64,000 nucleotides of DNA, taken from Hylemonella sp. GTDB taxonomy: Bacteria > Pseudomonadota > Gammaproteobacteria > Burkholderiales > Burkholderiaceae_C. The position numbers and the translations under genes were made by a program. The notes under the pieces are model-generated. The model saw only the letters and a program-made list of their open reading frames with translations. It ran no database searches and was not told the DNA's origin. Shown here piece by piece: positions 51,118 through 59,774 of the stretch (its first letter is position 1; each line of letters starts with the position of its first letter). Location of the stretch: NCBI GenBank assembly GCA_030695415.1, contig JAUYQZ010000036.1, positions 54,693 through 118,692 on the forward strand, in the 5' to 3' direction.

Positions 51118-52590
51118 TCAGGGCTGCCCTGCGGCCCAGGCCAACAGCGCTTGCAGCGCGGGCCGCGCCGCGTGTGCGTTGGGGTGGTTGACGATGGCCA
51201 CGAACACCAGGCGCCTGCCTTGCGCGCCGTGCACGTAGCCGGCCAGCGCACTCACATCGTTCAGGCTGCCGGTTTTCAAATGGGCCAGGCCCACCGCGTT
51301 CTGGCTGCGCCGCAAGGTGCCGTCGTGGCCGCTCAGCGGCAGTGAGGCCATCAGCTCGGGCATGTGGCCGCTGGCGTAGGCGGTGCGCAGCAAACGCCCC
51401 AGCGCCTGCGCGGTGGTGCGGGCCGTGCGGCTCAGGCCGGCGCCGTTGTCCACGTCGGGCAGCGGCACGTCGGCGCCCACACGCTCGCGCCACCAGGTGG
51501 CCACGCGCTGGCGGGCGGCATCGAACGTGGCCGGCCCGTTGCTTGTGTTCAGGGCCAGGCTGAGCAGCAGGTGCTGGGCCATCACGTTGTTGCTGAACTT
51601 GTTGATGTCACGCACCACCTCGGGCAGCGGCACCGAGGGCCAGACCAGGCGGGGGCTGAGGCCGGCGGGCACGGCGCCGTCGCGCACCTGGCCGTCGAGC
51701 TGGCCGCCCACGGCCTGCCACATGCCCAGCACCGCACGCTCGGCAAAACGCTCGGGCGCGGCGTAGGCCACGGGCCAGCTGCGTTCGCCGCAGGCCGCGG
51801 GGTAGGCGCCGGCCAGGCGGATGCGCAGCGGGTCGGAAAAGTCGGCCTTGAGGCCACCGCGCCAGTCGCCGCAACCGTTGCCGTTTCCATTGCCGATGGG
51901 GGCCAGCGGCACGCTGGCGGGCAGGGCCACGCCGCCCAGTGGGGGCTCCACGGCGACCTGCGCCACGCCGCTGGCGGGATCGGGCGAAAAAGTCATCACC
52001 ACCGACTTGAAGTTGAGCAGCAGCGCGTCGGGCGAGGCGTTGTAGGGCCGCAGCGGTTCGCCGTCGAAGGCGCCGGGGTCCACCGGGGGCAGCTGGAAGG
52101 CGCGGCGGTCGAGCACGATGTCGCCCGTGATGCGGCGTATGCCCAGCCCCTGGATGCGGCGCATCAGCAGCCACAGGCGCTCGGTCACCAGCTTGGGGTC
52201 GCCGCCGCCCTGGAGGTAGAGGTGGCCCTGCAGCACACCGTCTTTCACCGGGCCATCGGTGTAGACCGGCGTGGTCCAGGTGTGGCCGGGGCCCAGCAGG
52301 TCGAGCGCGGCGTAGGTGGTGACGAGTTTCATCACCGAGGCCGGGTTGACCGGCGCCTGCGCCCGGTGTGTGGCATAGACCCGGGCGTCGTCGCCCGCGT
52401 CCATCACCAGCACGGCCAGGGCCGAGGCGGGCACGCGCGCCTGCGCCAGCGCGGCGTTGACGGCCGGCGGCAGGGTTTCGGGCGCCAGCGGTGCGGGTTG
52501 TGCCAGGGCCGGCAGCGCGCAACTCGCCACGAGTGCGCACACGCAGCGTCGCCAATGGGAAATGGAATGGGAAAGGGATAACGGGGCCAT
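51118..52590 (-). CDS. dacB: D-alanyl-D-alanine carboxypeptidase/endopeptidase (PBP4)
   Basis: ...NPASVMKLVTTYAALDLLGPGHTWTT...VDNGAGLSRTARTTAQ...HLKTGSLNDVSALAGYV... Confidence 0.94.
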   Translation of the reverse strand: MAPLSLSHSISHWRRCVCALVASCALPALAQPAPLAPETLPPAVNAALAQARVPASALAVLVMDAGDDARVYATHRAQAPVNPASVMKLVTTYAALDLLGPGHTWTTPVYTDGPVKDGVLQGHLYLQGGGDPKLVTERLWLLMRRIQGLGIRRITGDIVLDRRAFQLPPVDPGAFDGEPLRPYNASPDALLLNFKSVVMTFSPDPASGVAQVAVEPPLGGVALPASVPLAPIGNGNGNGCGDWRGGLKADFSDPLRIRLAGAYPAACGERSWPVAYAAPERFAERAVLGMWQAVGGQLDGQVRDGAVPAGLSPRLVWPSVPLPEVVRDINKFSNNVMAQHLLLSLALNTSNGPATFDAARQRVATWWRERVGADVPLPDVDNGAGLSRTARTTAQALGRLLRTAYASGHMPELMASLPLSGHDGTLRRSQNAVGLAHLKTGSLNDVSALAGYVHGAQGRRLVFVAIVNHPNAHAARPALQALLAWAAGQP

Positions 52591-52629
52591 GGGCCGGATT
52601 ATCCGAGCGCCACCGGGATAATCCCTCCC

Positions 52630-53595
52630 ATGAGCTTTTCCTTTCGCCGGCCCAGCCCGCGTGTGCTGGGGGTGGGCGCGGCGCTGGTGACGGTCCTGAT
52701 GTGGACCGCCTTCATCGTCGTGGCCCGCGCCAGCGCCCACCGCACCCTGACCCCCTTCGACATCGCCTTCATGCGTTTTGTGGGCGCGGGTGTGGTGCTG
52801 CTGCCGGTGGGTTGGTGGATGGTGCGGCGCGCCTCAGCACAGGGTGGGCGGGCGACGTCGTGGCTGGGGTTGTCGCCACTGTCGGCGCGGCTCACGGTCA
52901 CGGTGGGCCTGCTGGCGGGCATCGCGTATTCGTGCCTGGCCTACAGCGGCTTCTACTTTGCGCCGGCCACCCACGCCTCGGTGCTCATGCCCGGCACGCT
53001 GCCGCTGTTCACCACCCTGGTGGCCGCGTGGGTGCTGCGCGACCGCATCACGCCGTCCCGCGCCGTGGGGCTGGCGCTGATCCTCTGCGGCGACCTGCTG
53101 GTGGGTGGCGCCAGCCTGCTGCAGGCCTTTGGCGGCGGCACGGTGTGGATGGGTGACCTGATGTTCATGGCCGCGGCCTTCTGCTGGGCCAACTACACGG
53201 TGGTGGCGCGCCGCCACGGGCTGGCGGCGGTGCCGGCCACGGTGGCGGTGTCGGTGTTTGCGCTGCTGGGTTTTGTGCCAGCCTACGCGCTGCTGGCCGC
53301 CTCTGGGGTGGTCACCAGCCACTTGCTGCAGGCACCCTGGCAGGAGCTGCTGTTCCAGGGTGTGGGTTCGGTGGTCATCTCGGGCATCACCTTCACCCAG
53401 ATGGTGCGCCACTTCGGGCCGGTGCGCTCCACCATGATCACCTCGCTGGTGCCGGGGCTGTCGGCCATGGGCGCGGTGTGGCTGCTGGGCGAGCCGCTGC
53501 ACTGGAACCTGCTGGCCGGCCTGCTGCTGGTCACGGCGGGCATCGTGTTCGGCGTGCGGGCGGTGGCGCCACCGCCCGGGGCCGCACGTGCCTGA
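52630..53595 (+). CDS. DMT/EamA-family transporter
   Basis: About ten TM segments, two EamA repeats. Confidence 0.9.
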   Translation: MSFSFRRPSPRVLGVGAALVTVLMWTAFIVVARASAHRTLTPFDIAFMRFVGAGVVLLPVGWWMVRRASAQGGRATSWLGLSPLSARLTVTVGLLAGIAYSCLAYSGFYFAPATHASVLMPGTLPLFTTLVAAWVLRDRITPSRAVGLALILCGDLLVGGASLLQAFGGGTVWMGDLMFMAAAFCWANYTVVARRHGLAAVPATVAVSVFALLGFVPAYALLAASGVVTSHLLQAPWQELLFQGVGSVVISGITFTQMVRHFGPVRSTMITSLVPGLSAMGAVWLLGEPLHWNLLAGLLLVTAGIVFGVRAVAPPPGAARA

Positions 53596-53608
53596 AGCAC
53601 AATTGGGC

Positions 53609-54376
53609 ATGGTCAGCGTTTCCCGATTTCTTGCTTTTGACACCAGCACCGACACCCTGTCGGTGGCCGTGGGGGTGGGCGGCCCGCACAACGCGCCCTT
53701 GGCCGCCTTCACCGGCGTGGGCGGCGCCCAGGCCTCGGCCACGCTGATCCCGCAGATACAGGCGCTGCTGGCCCAGGTCGGCTGGCGGCTGGACGAGCTC
53801 GATGCCATCGTTTTCGGGCGCGGGCCCGGCGCCTTCACCGGCGTGCGCACCGCGTGCGCCGTGGCGCAGGGGCTGGCGTTTGCTGCCCGCCCGCAAGGCC
53901 TGCCGGTGTTGCCGCTGGACACCTTGTGGGCCGTGGCCGAAGAAGCCCGCGCCGCCTTGGCCGCCGATGGCCAGACCGCGCCCCACACCATCGCCGCCGT
54001 GCTCGATGCCCGCATGGACGAGGTCTATGTGGCCAACTACACCGTGAATGCCGACGCCCTGAAGCCGCTGGACGCCCCGCGCCTGTGCCGGCCCGACGAC
54101 CTGCATCTGGCCGTGTCACCGGTGGCGGGCACGGTGCTGGCGGGCAACGCGGCGGCGGTGTACGGCGAACGGTTGGATGCGGCGCTGCGTGCCTTGCCGC
54201 AGGTGCCGTGTCTGCCCACCGCCGCTGCCCTGCTGCGCCTGGCGCCCGCCGCGCTGGCCCAGGGCCTGGCCGTGGGTGCCGCCGAGGCACAGCCGCTGTA
54301 CGTGCGCGACAAGGTGGCCCAGACCACGGCCGAGCGCGAGGCCATCAAGCTGGCCCAGGCAGCGGGGTCGGCATGA
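53609..54376 (+). CDS. tsaB: tRNA threonylcarbamoyladenosine biosynthesis protein TsaB
   Basis: FLAFDTSTDTLSVAVG...IVFGRGPGAFTGVRTACAVAQGLAF. Confidence 0.95.
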   Translation: MVSVSRFLAFDTSTDTLSVAVGVGGPHNAPLAAFTGVGGAQASATLIPQIQALLAQVGWRLDELDAIVFGRGPGAFTGVRTACAVAQGLAFAARPQGLPVLPLDTLWAVAEEARAALAADGQTAPHTIAAVLDARMDEVYVANYTVNADALKPLDAPRLCRPDDLHLAVSPVAGTVLAGNAAAVYGERLDAALRALPQVPCLPTAAALLRLAPAALAQGLAVGAAEAQPLYVRDKVAQTTAEREAIKLAQAAGSA

Positions 54377-54879
54377 CGCGGCGCTTCGAGTGGGTGCCGC
54401 TCAGCGCGGACGTGCTGCCGCTGGTGGCGGAGGTGGAGAAAACCGCCTACAGCCACCCCTGGACCGTGGGCCATTTCAGCGACACCATGAACGCCGGCCA
54501 CCACACCCAGGTGCTGGCGGGCGAGGCCTTGGCCAGCGATGTGGGTTTGCCGACCCTGGCCGACGGCCGCGTGCTGATCGGTTACCTGGTGGCCATGCAG
54601 ATTCTGGACGAAGTGCACCTGCTCAACCTCACCGTGGCACCCGCCCTGCAGCGCCAGGGCTGGGGCCGTGTGCTGCTGGACGCCCTGGCCCTGTGGGCGC
54701 GCGGCCAGCAGGCCCAGTGGCTGTGGCTGGAGGTGCGCGCCAGCAACGTGGCCGCGCTGGCCGCCTACCGGCAACGCGGTTTTGCCGAAGTGGGCCGCCG
54801 CCGCGACTACTACCCGCTGGACAACAGCCGGCGCGAGGACGCCATCGTGATGAGCCTCAACCTCAAGGTGACGCCATGA
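54373..54879 (+). CDS. rimI: Ribosomal protein alanine N-acetyltransferase (GNAT)
   Basis: ...LLNLTVAPALQRQGWGRVLLDALALWARGQQAQWLWLEVRASNVAALAAYRQRGFAEVGRRRDYYP. Confidence 0.93.
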   Translation: MTRRFEWVPLSADVLPLVAEVEKTAYSHPWTVGHFSDTMNAGHHTQVLAGEALASDVGLPTLADGRVLIGYLVAMQILDEVHLLNLTVAPALQRQGWGRVLLDALALWARGQQAQWLWLEVRASNVAALAAYRQRGFAEVGRRRDYYPLDNSRREDAIVMSLNLKVTP

Positions 54880-55754
54880 GCGACACGCCACCCGTGTTGA
54901 CCCAGGGCCTGCAGCTCGACGAACGCCAGCGCGCCATGCTGGCCGAGATGGGCGTGCGACTGTGGTGGCCTGAAGCCGACGTGTCCCCCGACGCGCTGAC
55001 CGACACACTCACCGAGGCCGTGCCGCCGCCGGCTGCAGCGCCTGTGGCGCGCCCACCCGTGGCCGCGCCCGCCGCCGCGCCCGTTGTTCGCCCGGCACCT
55101 GCCGCTGCGCCCGCACGCCCACTGCCGCCTGTGGTGGCGGCACCCTCCAGCCTGTCCCATCTGGACTGGGCCGCGCTGCAGGACAGCATGAAGGCCTGCA
55201 CCGCCTGTGCCTTGAGCCAGGGCCGCAGCCACGTGGTGCCCGGCGTGGGCGACACCGACCGCCCCGACTGGCTGGTGGTGGGCGAAGCGCCCGGCGAACA
55301 GGAGGACCGCCAGGGCGAGCCTTTTGTGGGCGCGGCCGGCCAGCTGCTCGACAAGATGCTGTTCGCCATGGGCCTGGCGCGTGGCGAGCGGGTGTTCATC
55401 ACGAACGTCATCAAGTGCCGCCCGCCGCACAACCGCAACCCCGAGCCGGCCGAGGTGGCGCAGTGTTCACCCTTCCTGCAACGCCAGATCGAGCTGCTGC
55501 AGCCGCGCATTGTGCTGGCCGTGGGACGTTTCGCTGCACAAAGTGTGCTGGCCCTGGCGGGCGTGGACGAAGCCACCCGTGCCCAGCCCCTGGGCAAGCT
55601 GCGCGGCCAGGTCTTCCGCCTGCCCACCGCACAGGGCACGGTGCCCGTGGTGGTGAGCTACCACCCCGCCTACCTGCTGCGCAGCCCGGCCGAAAAAGGC
55701 AAGGCCTGGGCCGATCTGTGCCTGGCGATGGCGCAGTTGGAGCGTTCGGCTTGA
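54876..55754 (+). CDS. Uracil-DNA glycosylase, family 4 type
   Basis: ...WLVVGEAPGEQEDRQGEPFVGAAGQLLDKML...FITNVIKCRPPHNRNPEPAEV...VVVSYHPAYLLR. Confidence 0.93.
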   Translation: MSDTPPVLTQGLQLDERQRAMLAEMGVRLWWPEADVSPDALTDTLTEAVPPPAAAPVARPPVAAPAAAPVVRPAPAAAPARPLPPVVAAPSSLSHLDWAALQDSMKACTACALSQGRSHVVPGVGDTDRPDWLVVGEAPGEQEDRQGEPFVGAAGQLLDKMLFAMGLARGERVFITNVIKCRPPHNRNPEPAEVAQCSPFLQRQIELLQPRIVLAVGRFAAQSVLALAGVDEATRAQPLGKLRGQVFRLPTAQGTVPVVVSYHPAYLLRSPAEKGKAWADLCLAMAQLERSA

Positions 55755-55801
55755 GTGGTGCTTGAGGCGCCTTGCCTCATGGTGGCTAGGTGGTTGGTAT
55801 T

Positions 55802-55818
55802 ACGGTTGTTATAACCGT
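55802..55818. promoter_or_regulatory. Inverted repeat ACGGTT-gttat-AACCGT, putative TA operator
   Basis: Perfect 6-bp arms immediately upstream of antitoxin gene. Confidence 0.55.
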
Positions 55819-55829
55819 CAGAGGTCGCC

Positions 55830-56054
55830 ATGCACACGCTCAAACTCACCCAGATCGGCAACTCCGTGGGCGTCATCCTGCCCAAGGAGATGCTGGCGAA
55901 GCTCAAGTTGGAAAAAGGCCAGTCCGTGTTCGTGACCGAAACACCAGAGGGGTTTGTGCTGACACCTTACGACCCAGCGTTGGACGAACAGATTCAAGCC
56001 GGTCGCGCCTTCATGCAGGATTTCCGCGACGCCTTCCACCAGCTCGCCAAGTGA
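55830..56054 (+). CDS. AbrB/MazE-fold antitoxin
   Basis: MHTLKLTQIGNSVGVILPKEMLAKLKLEKGQSVFVTETPEG... Confidence 0.93.
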   Translation: MHTLKLTQIGNSVGVILPKEMLAKLKLEKGQSVFVTETPEGFVLTPYDPALDEQIQAGRAFMQDFRDAFHQLAK

Positions 56055-56434
56055 ACTGGCGCTCGATAGACCGTGTGGCGCTGATGCTCTTGCAAGACGA
56101 AAGTCTGGCCGAGCATGGCGGACGTGCCGGCTTGCGCGATGCGGGCTTGCTCGACTCGGCACTGGCTCGGCCATTGAACCTGACCGCTTGTGGCGAATCT
56201 GATTTTGCCGACCTGGCGGCCAGCTATGCCTATGGGCTGGCGCAGAACCACGCTTTTGTGGATGGCAACAAACGGGCTGCCTTCTTGGCCGTGGGCTTGT
56301 TTCTGTACCTCAACGGCTACCGCTTGCGCACCACGCAGGCAGACGCCACGATCAACATGCTCGGTCTGGCGGCGGGTGAACTTTCAGAAACCGACTTCGC
56401 CGCCTGGCTGCGCCGCCACGTCCAAGCAGTGTGA
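56051..56434 (+). CDS. doc: Death-on-curing (Fic/Doc) family toxin
   Basis: Fic motif HAFVDGNKRAAF; GTG start overlapping antitoxin stop. Confidence 0.92.
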   Translation: MNWRSIDRVALMLLQDESLAEHGGRAGLRDAGLLDSALARPLNLTACGESDFADLAASYAYGLAQNHAFVDGNKRAAFLAVGLFLYLNGYRLRTTQADATINMLGLAAGELSETDFAAWLRRHVQAV

Positions 56435-56491
56435 GCCGTGGCCGGCGAGTGTGCAGCTTGCGTGACAAACCACGCGCGCGTGTCGGGCCCA

Positions 56492-56519
56492 CTTAAGACC
56501 CGCTTCAGGCGCACTTCAG
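56492..56519. promoter_or_regulatory. Three 11-bp-period repeats CTTAAG-acccg-CTTCAG-gcgca-CTTCAG (PmrA/QseB-like box)
   Basis: Exact 11-bp periodicity; matches layout of known PmrA boxes YTTAAK-N5-YTTAAK. Confidence 0.55.
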
Positions 56520-56595
56520 GCACCGATAAGCAGCGCCCCGTCCAATCGGTTTTGAGCCAGCCACCCGGCTTGCCAACCGACCGAAAGGACATCTC

Positions 56596-56856
56596 ATGCA
56601 ACGCACCCTGATCACCTCCGCCCTCATCGCTTTGGCCTCCACCACCGCCCTGGCCGGCCCCGCCTGCAACGTGCCACAAAACCAGTGGATGAAGGAGGGC
56701 GACTTCCGCGCCAAGATGGAGCAGCAGGGTTACCAGGTCAAGACCTTCAAGGTCAGCAAAGGCCAGTGCTACGAGATCTACGGTTTCGACAAGGCCGGCA
56801 AAAAGGTCGAGATCTATTTCGACCCCGCCACCGCTGCCGTGCTTGAGCAGAAGTGA
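56596..56856 (+). CDS. PepSY domain-containing periplasmic protein
   Basis: Signal peptide; ...NQWMKEGDFRAKMEQQGYQVKTFKVSKGQCYEIYGFDKAGKKVEIYFDPATAAVLEQK. Confidence 0.92.
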   Translation: MQRTLITSALIALASTTALAGPACNVPQNQWMKEGDFRAKMEQQGYQVKTFKVSKGQCYEIYGFDKAGKKVEIYFDPATAAVLEQK

Positions 56857-57398
56857 GCGCGCCCACGCCGCAGGCACGGCCCCGCGCGGTGAAGGTGTGG
56901 GACCCGTTTGTGCGCCTGTTTCACTGGAGTGTGGTGGTCTGCGTGCTGCTCAACCAGTTTGTGCTGGAAGCGGGCGAGACGCCGCACGAGTGGAGCGGTT
57001 ACATCGCCAGCGCGCTGGTGGTGGCGCGCATTCTGTGGGGTTTTGTCGGCACGCGCCATGCGCGCTTTGCCGACTTCTTTCCCACGCCCGCGCGCATCCG
57101 CCAGCACCTCATGGCCATGCGCCAGGGGCACGCAGCCGAACACCCCGGTCACAACCCGTTGGGTGCACTCATGATGCTGGCGTTGATGGCCCTGGTGCTG
57201 TCCCTGGGCGTCACCGGCTGGCTGCAGGGCACCGACGCGTTTTGGGGCGAAGACTGGCTGCAGGAACTGCACGAATGGCTGGCCAACGGCCTGCTGCTGG
57301 CCGCCGGGCTGCACGCGGCAGCCGCTGTGGTGATGGGCCGCATGGAGCGGGTGAACCTGGTGCGCGCCATGGTCACCGGCGTCAAACGGTTTGAGTAA
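56853..57398 (+). CDS. Cytochrome b561-type cytochrome b
   Basis: VKVWDPFVRLFHWSVVVCVLLNQFVLE... GTG start overlapping PepSY stop. Confidence 0.9.
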   Translation: MSAPTPQARPRAVKVWDPFVRLFHWSVVVCVLLNQFVLEAGETPHEWSGYIASALVVARILWGFVGTRHARFADFFPTPARIRQHLMAMRQGHAAEHPGHNPLGALMMLALMALVLSLGVTGWLQGTDAFWGEDWLQELHEWLANGLLLAAGLHAAAAVVMGRMERVNLVRAMVTGVKRFE

Positions 57399-57417
57399 GC
57401 GGTTTGAGTGAGGTCGA

Positions 57418-58473
57418 TCACGCCTCGCCGAGCGAGACACCGATCTCGCGCGCCGTCACCAGCAGCGGGTCATCGGGTGCGATGGTGCGCTGCTGGTTGG
57501 CCACACGCGCCATGGGCAGGCTGCGCAGTTCGCCGCCCTGCAGCGTGACCATCTCGCCAAAACGCCCTGCGGCCACCAGTTGCGCCGCGTGGTGGCCGTA
57601 GCGCGTGGCCAGCACGCGGTCGAAGGGCGTGGGCTGGCCGCCGCGCTGCACATGGCCCAGCACCGTGGCACGCACCTCGCTCTTGAGGTGGGGCTGCAAC
57701 TGTTCGCGCAGCACATGGGCCACGCCGCCCAGGCGCACCGGGTCAAAGCTGCCTTCCACACGGCCTTGCACGGTAAGGTCGGAACCCCGTGCCTTGGCGC
57801 CTTCACCGATGCAGATCACGGTGTAGCGCTGCTTGCTTTCGCGCTCGTGGCAGACCCGCGCCACGGCTTCGATCGCGTAGTCGATCTCGGGCAGCAGCAC
57901 AATGTCGGCCGCTGCGGCCAGGCCAGCTTCGAGCGCGATCCAGCCGGCGTGCCGGCCCATGGTCTCGACGATCATCACCCGGCTGTGGCTCATGGCCGTG
58001 GTCTCTATGCGCATGAGGCCGTCGGTGGCGGTGGCCACGGCGGTGTCGAAGCCGAAGCTGCGTTCGCAGCCCACGATGTCGTTGTCTATGGTCTTGGGCA
58101 CCCCCACGCTGCGCAGGCCATGTGCCGCCAGGCCGTGGGCGATGGACATGGTGCCATCACCGCCGATGACCACCAGGCCATCGAGGGCCAGTGCGCGCGC
58201 ATGGACCAGGGTGCGTTCGGTGTCGGCCGGGGTGCGCAGCGGGTTGGATTGGTTGCTGGTGCCCAGGATGGTGCCGCCTCGATGGGCAATGCCGCTGACA
58301 CTGCGCCAGTCCAGCACGCGGGTGCGCGGGCTGGTGTCCATCAGGCCAAAAAAGCCGTCCTCGATGCCGATGACCTCGGCCCCACATTGCCGGATCAACG
58401 ATTTGGTGACCGCGCGGATCACCGCATTGAGGCCGGGGCAGTCGCCGCCGCCGGTGAGGACGCCGATGCGCAT
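57418..58473 (-). CDS. pfkA: 6-phosphofructokinase
   Basis: MRIGVLTGGGDCPGLNAVIRAV...VVIGGDGTMSIAHGL...VPKTIDNDIVGCERSFGFDTA... Confidence 0.93.
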   Translation of the reverse strand: MRIGVLTGGGDCPGLNAVIRAVTKSLIRQCGAEVIGIEDGFFGLMDTSPRTRVLDWRSVSGIAHRGGTILGTSNQSNPLRTPADTERTLVHARALALDGLVVIGGDGTMSIAHGLAAHGLRSVGVPKTIDNDIVGCERSFGFDTAVATATDGLMRIETTAMSHSRVMIVETMGRHAGWIALEAGLAAAADIVLLPEIDYAIEAVARVCHERESKQRYTVICIGEGAKARGSDLTVQGRVEGSFDPVRLGGVAHVLREQLQPHLKSEVRATVLGHVQRGGQPTPFDRVLATRYGHHAAQLVAAGRFGEMVTLQGGELRSLPMARVANQQRTIAPDDPLLVTAREIGVSLGEA

Positions 58474-58481
58474 GGGTTCTC

Positions 58482-59645
58482 CTATCGGGGCCACAAGGCC
58501 CACAACTGCAGAGCTTGCTTGAGTCCGGCGGCCTGCGCAAGCGCGTCATCGCCCCAGCCGGTGAAGTAGTCGGCGCGCACCGCACCCACGATGGCGCTGC
58601 CGGTGTCCTGCGCCAGCACCAGCTTGTTGAAGCGCGCGGCCGGCCCTTGTGTGCTCATCCACACCGGCGTGCCGTAGGGCAGGCTGCCGGGGTCCACCGC
58701 GATGGAGCGCCCGGGCGTGAGCGCGACACCTTGCGCGCCGCGCGGGCCGAACTGGGCGTCGAGTTCGCTCAGGGCTTCCTTGCGGAAGAACACGTAGCGC
58801 GGGTTGCTCCACAACAATTCATTCACGCGCTGCGGGTTGGCACGGGCCCAGGCTTTGGTGGCCTCGGGCCAGGGCGTGATGGGCGCACCCTGTTGCTGCA
58901 GCCAGGTGTTGATGCTGCGGTAGGGCTGGCCGTTGGTGCCGGCAAAGGCCACCCGCACGGTCTGTGTGGTCTGCCCGTTCTGCTGGATCAGCAGCCGCCC
59001 CGAGCCCTGGATGTGCAGCAGCATCAGGTCGATGGGGTCGGCCAGCCAGGCAATTTCTTGCCCGCGCAGCGCGGCCTGGGCCTGCGGCAGCGTGTCCATC
59101 TCTTGCCGGCTGAACCAGGGCTGGCCGTTGCGCACACCAGCGGGCAGCTTGTGCAGCGGCCAGGCAAATTCGGCGCTGGGCGTGCGGCTGGCCTTGAGCG
59201 TGGGTTCGTAGTAGCCGGTCAGCAGGCCGTTGGGGTTGCCGTCGCTGGCCGTGATGCGGTAGGGCTGCAGCCGGCTTTCGATGAAGGCGCGCTGTTCTTC
59301 TGGTGTGGCAATCGACAGGCGCCGCACCTCGGCGCACAGCGCGCCCACCGTGGGCGCGGGGCGCTCGCAGCTGCGCAGCCAGGCGTTCCAGGCCTCGTGC
59401 AGGGCGTCGGCGCCCCAGCCCGGCAGCTCGCTCCAGCGCACCGGCACCCACTGGCTTTTGGCGCGGGTGATGGTGCCGGGCAGCGGCGTGTCGTCGGGAG
59501 GGCTGACTGCCCCAGGCGCGGGCACCACCGAGGGGACGGGCGCGCGTGGGGGTTCTGGCAACGGGCGGGTGGCGCAGGCGGCCAGCGTTCCTACAATCGC
59601 CACCATCGCCCATCTCGCGTGTGCCCAGGCGCGCGCCCTCGCCAT
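58482..59645 (-). CDS. mltA: Murein transglycosylase A (lipoprotein)
   Basis: ...LLTGYYEPTLKASRT...LLHIQGSGRLLIQQNGQ...LAQDTGSAIVGAVRADYFTGWGDDA...; lipobox-like LAAC. Confidence 0.94.
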   Translation of the reverse strand: MARARAWAHARWAMVAIVGTLAACATRPLPEPPRAPVPSVVPAPGAVSPPDDTPLPGTITRAKSQWVPVRWSELPGWGADALHEAWNAWLRSCERPAPTVGALCAEVRRLSIATPEEQRAFIESRLQPYRITASDGNPNGLLTGYYEPTLKASRTPSAEFAWPLHKLPAGVRNGQPWFSRQEMDTLPQAQAALRGQEIAWLADPIDLMLLHIQGSGRLLIQQNGQTTQTVRVAFAGTNGQPYRSINTWLQQQGAPITPWPEATKAWARANPQRVNELLWSNPRYVFFRKEALSELDAQFGPRGAQGVALTPGRSIAVDPGSLPYGTPVWMSTQGPAARFNKLVLAQDTGSAIVGAVRADYFTGWGDDALAQAAGLKQALQLWALWPR

Positions 59646-59772
59646 GACCTTGTTGTTGCTCGAAGCCCTGGGGGCTTTGCTGATTTTTGTGTTCATCGTC
59701 TGGTGGACCATGTTCTCGGGGCGCAAGAAGGGGGAGTTGCCGCCCGAGGACGAGGACAACACCAAGGGCTGA
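59644..59772 (+). CDS. 42-aa single-TM hypothetical protein
   Basis: MTLLLLEALGALLIFVFIVWWTMFSGRKKGELPPEDEDNTKG; TM plus acidic tail. Confidence 0.55.
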   Translation: MTLLLLEALGALLIFVFIVWWTMFSGRKKGELPPEDEDNTKG

Positions 59773-59774
59773 AA

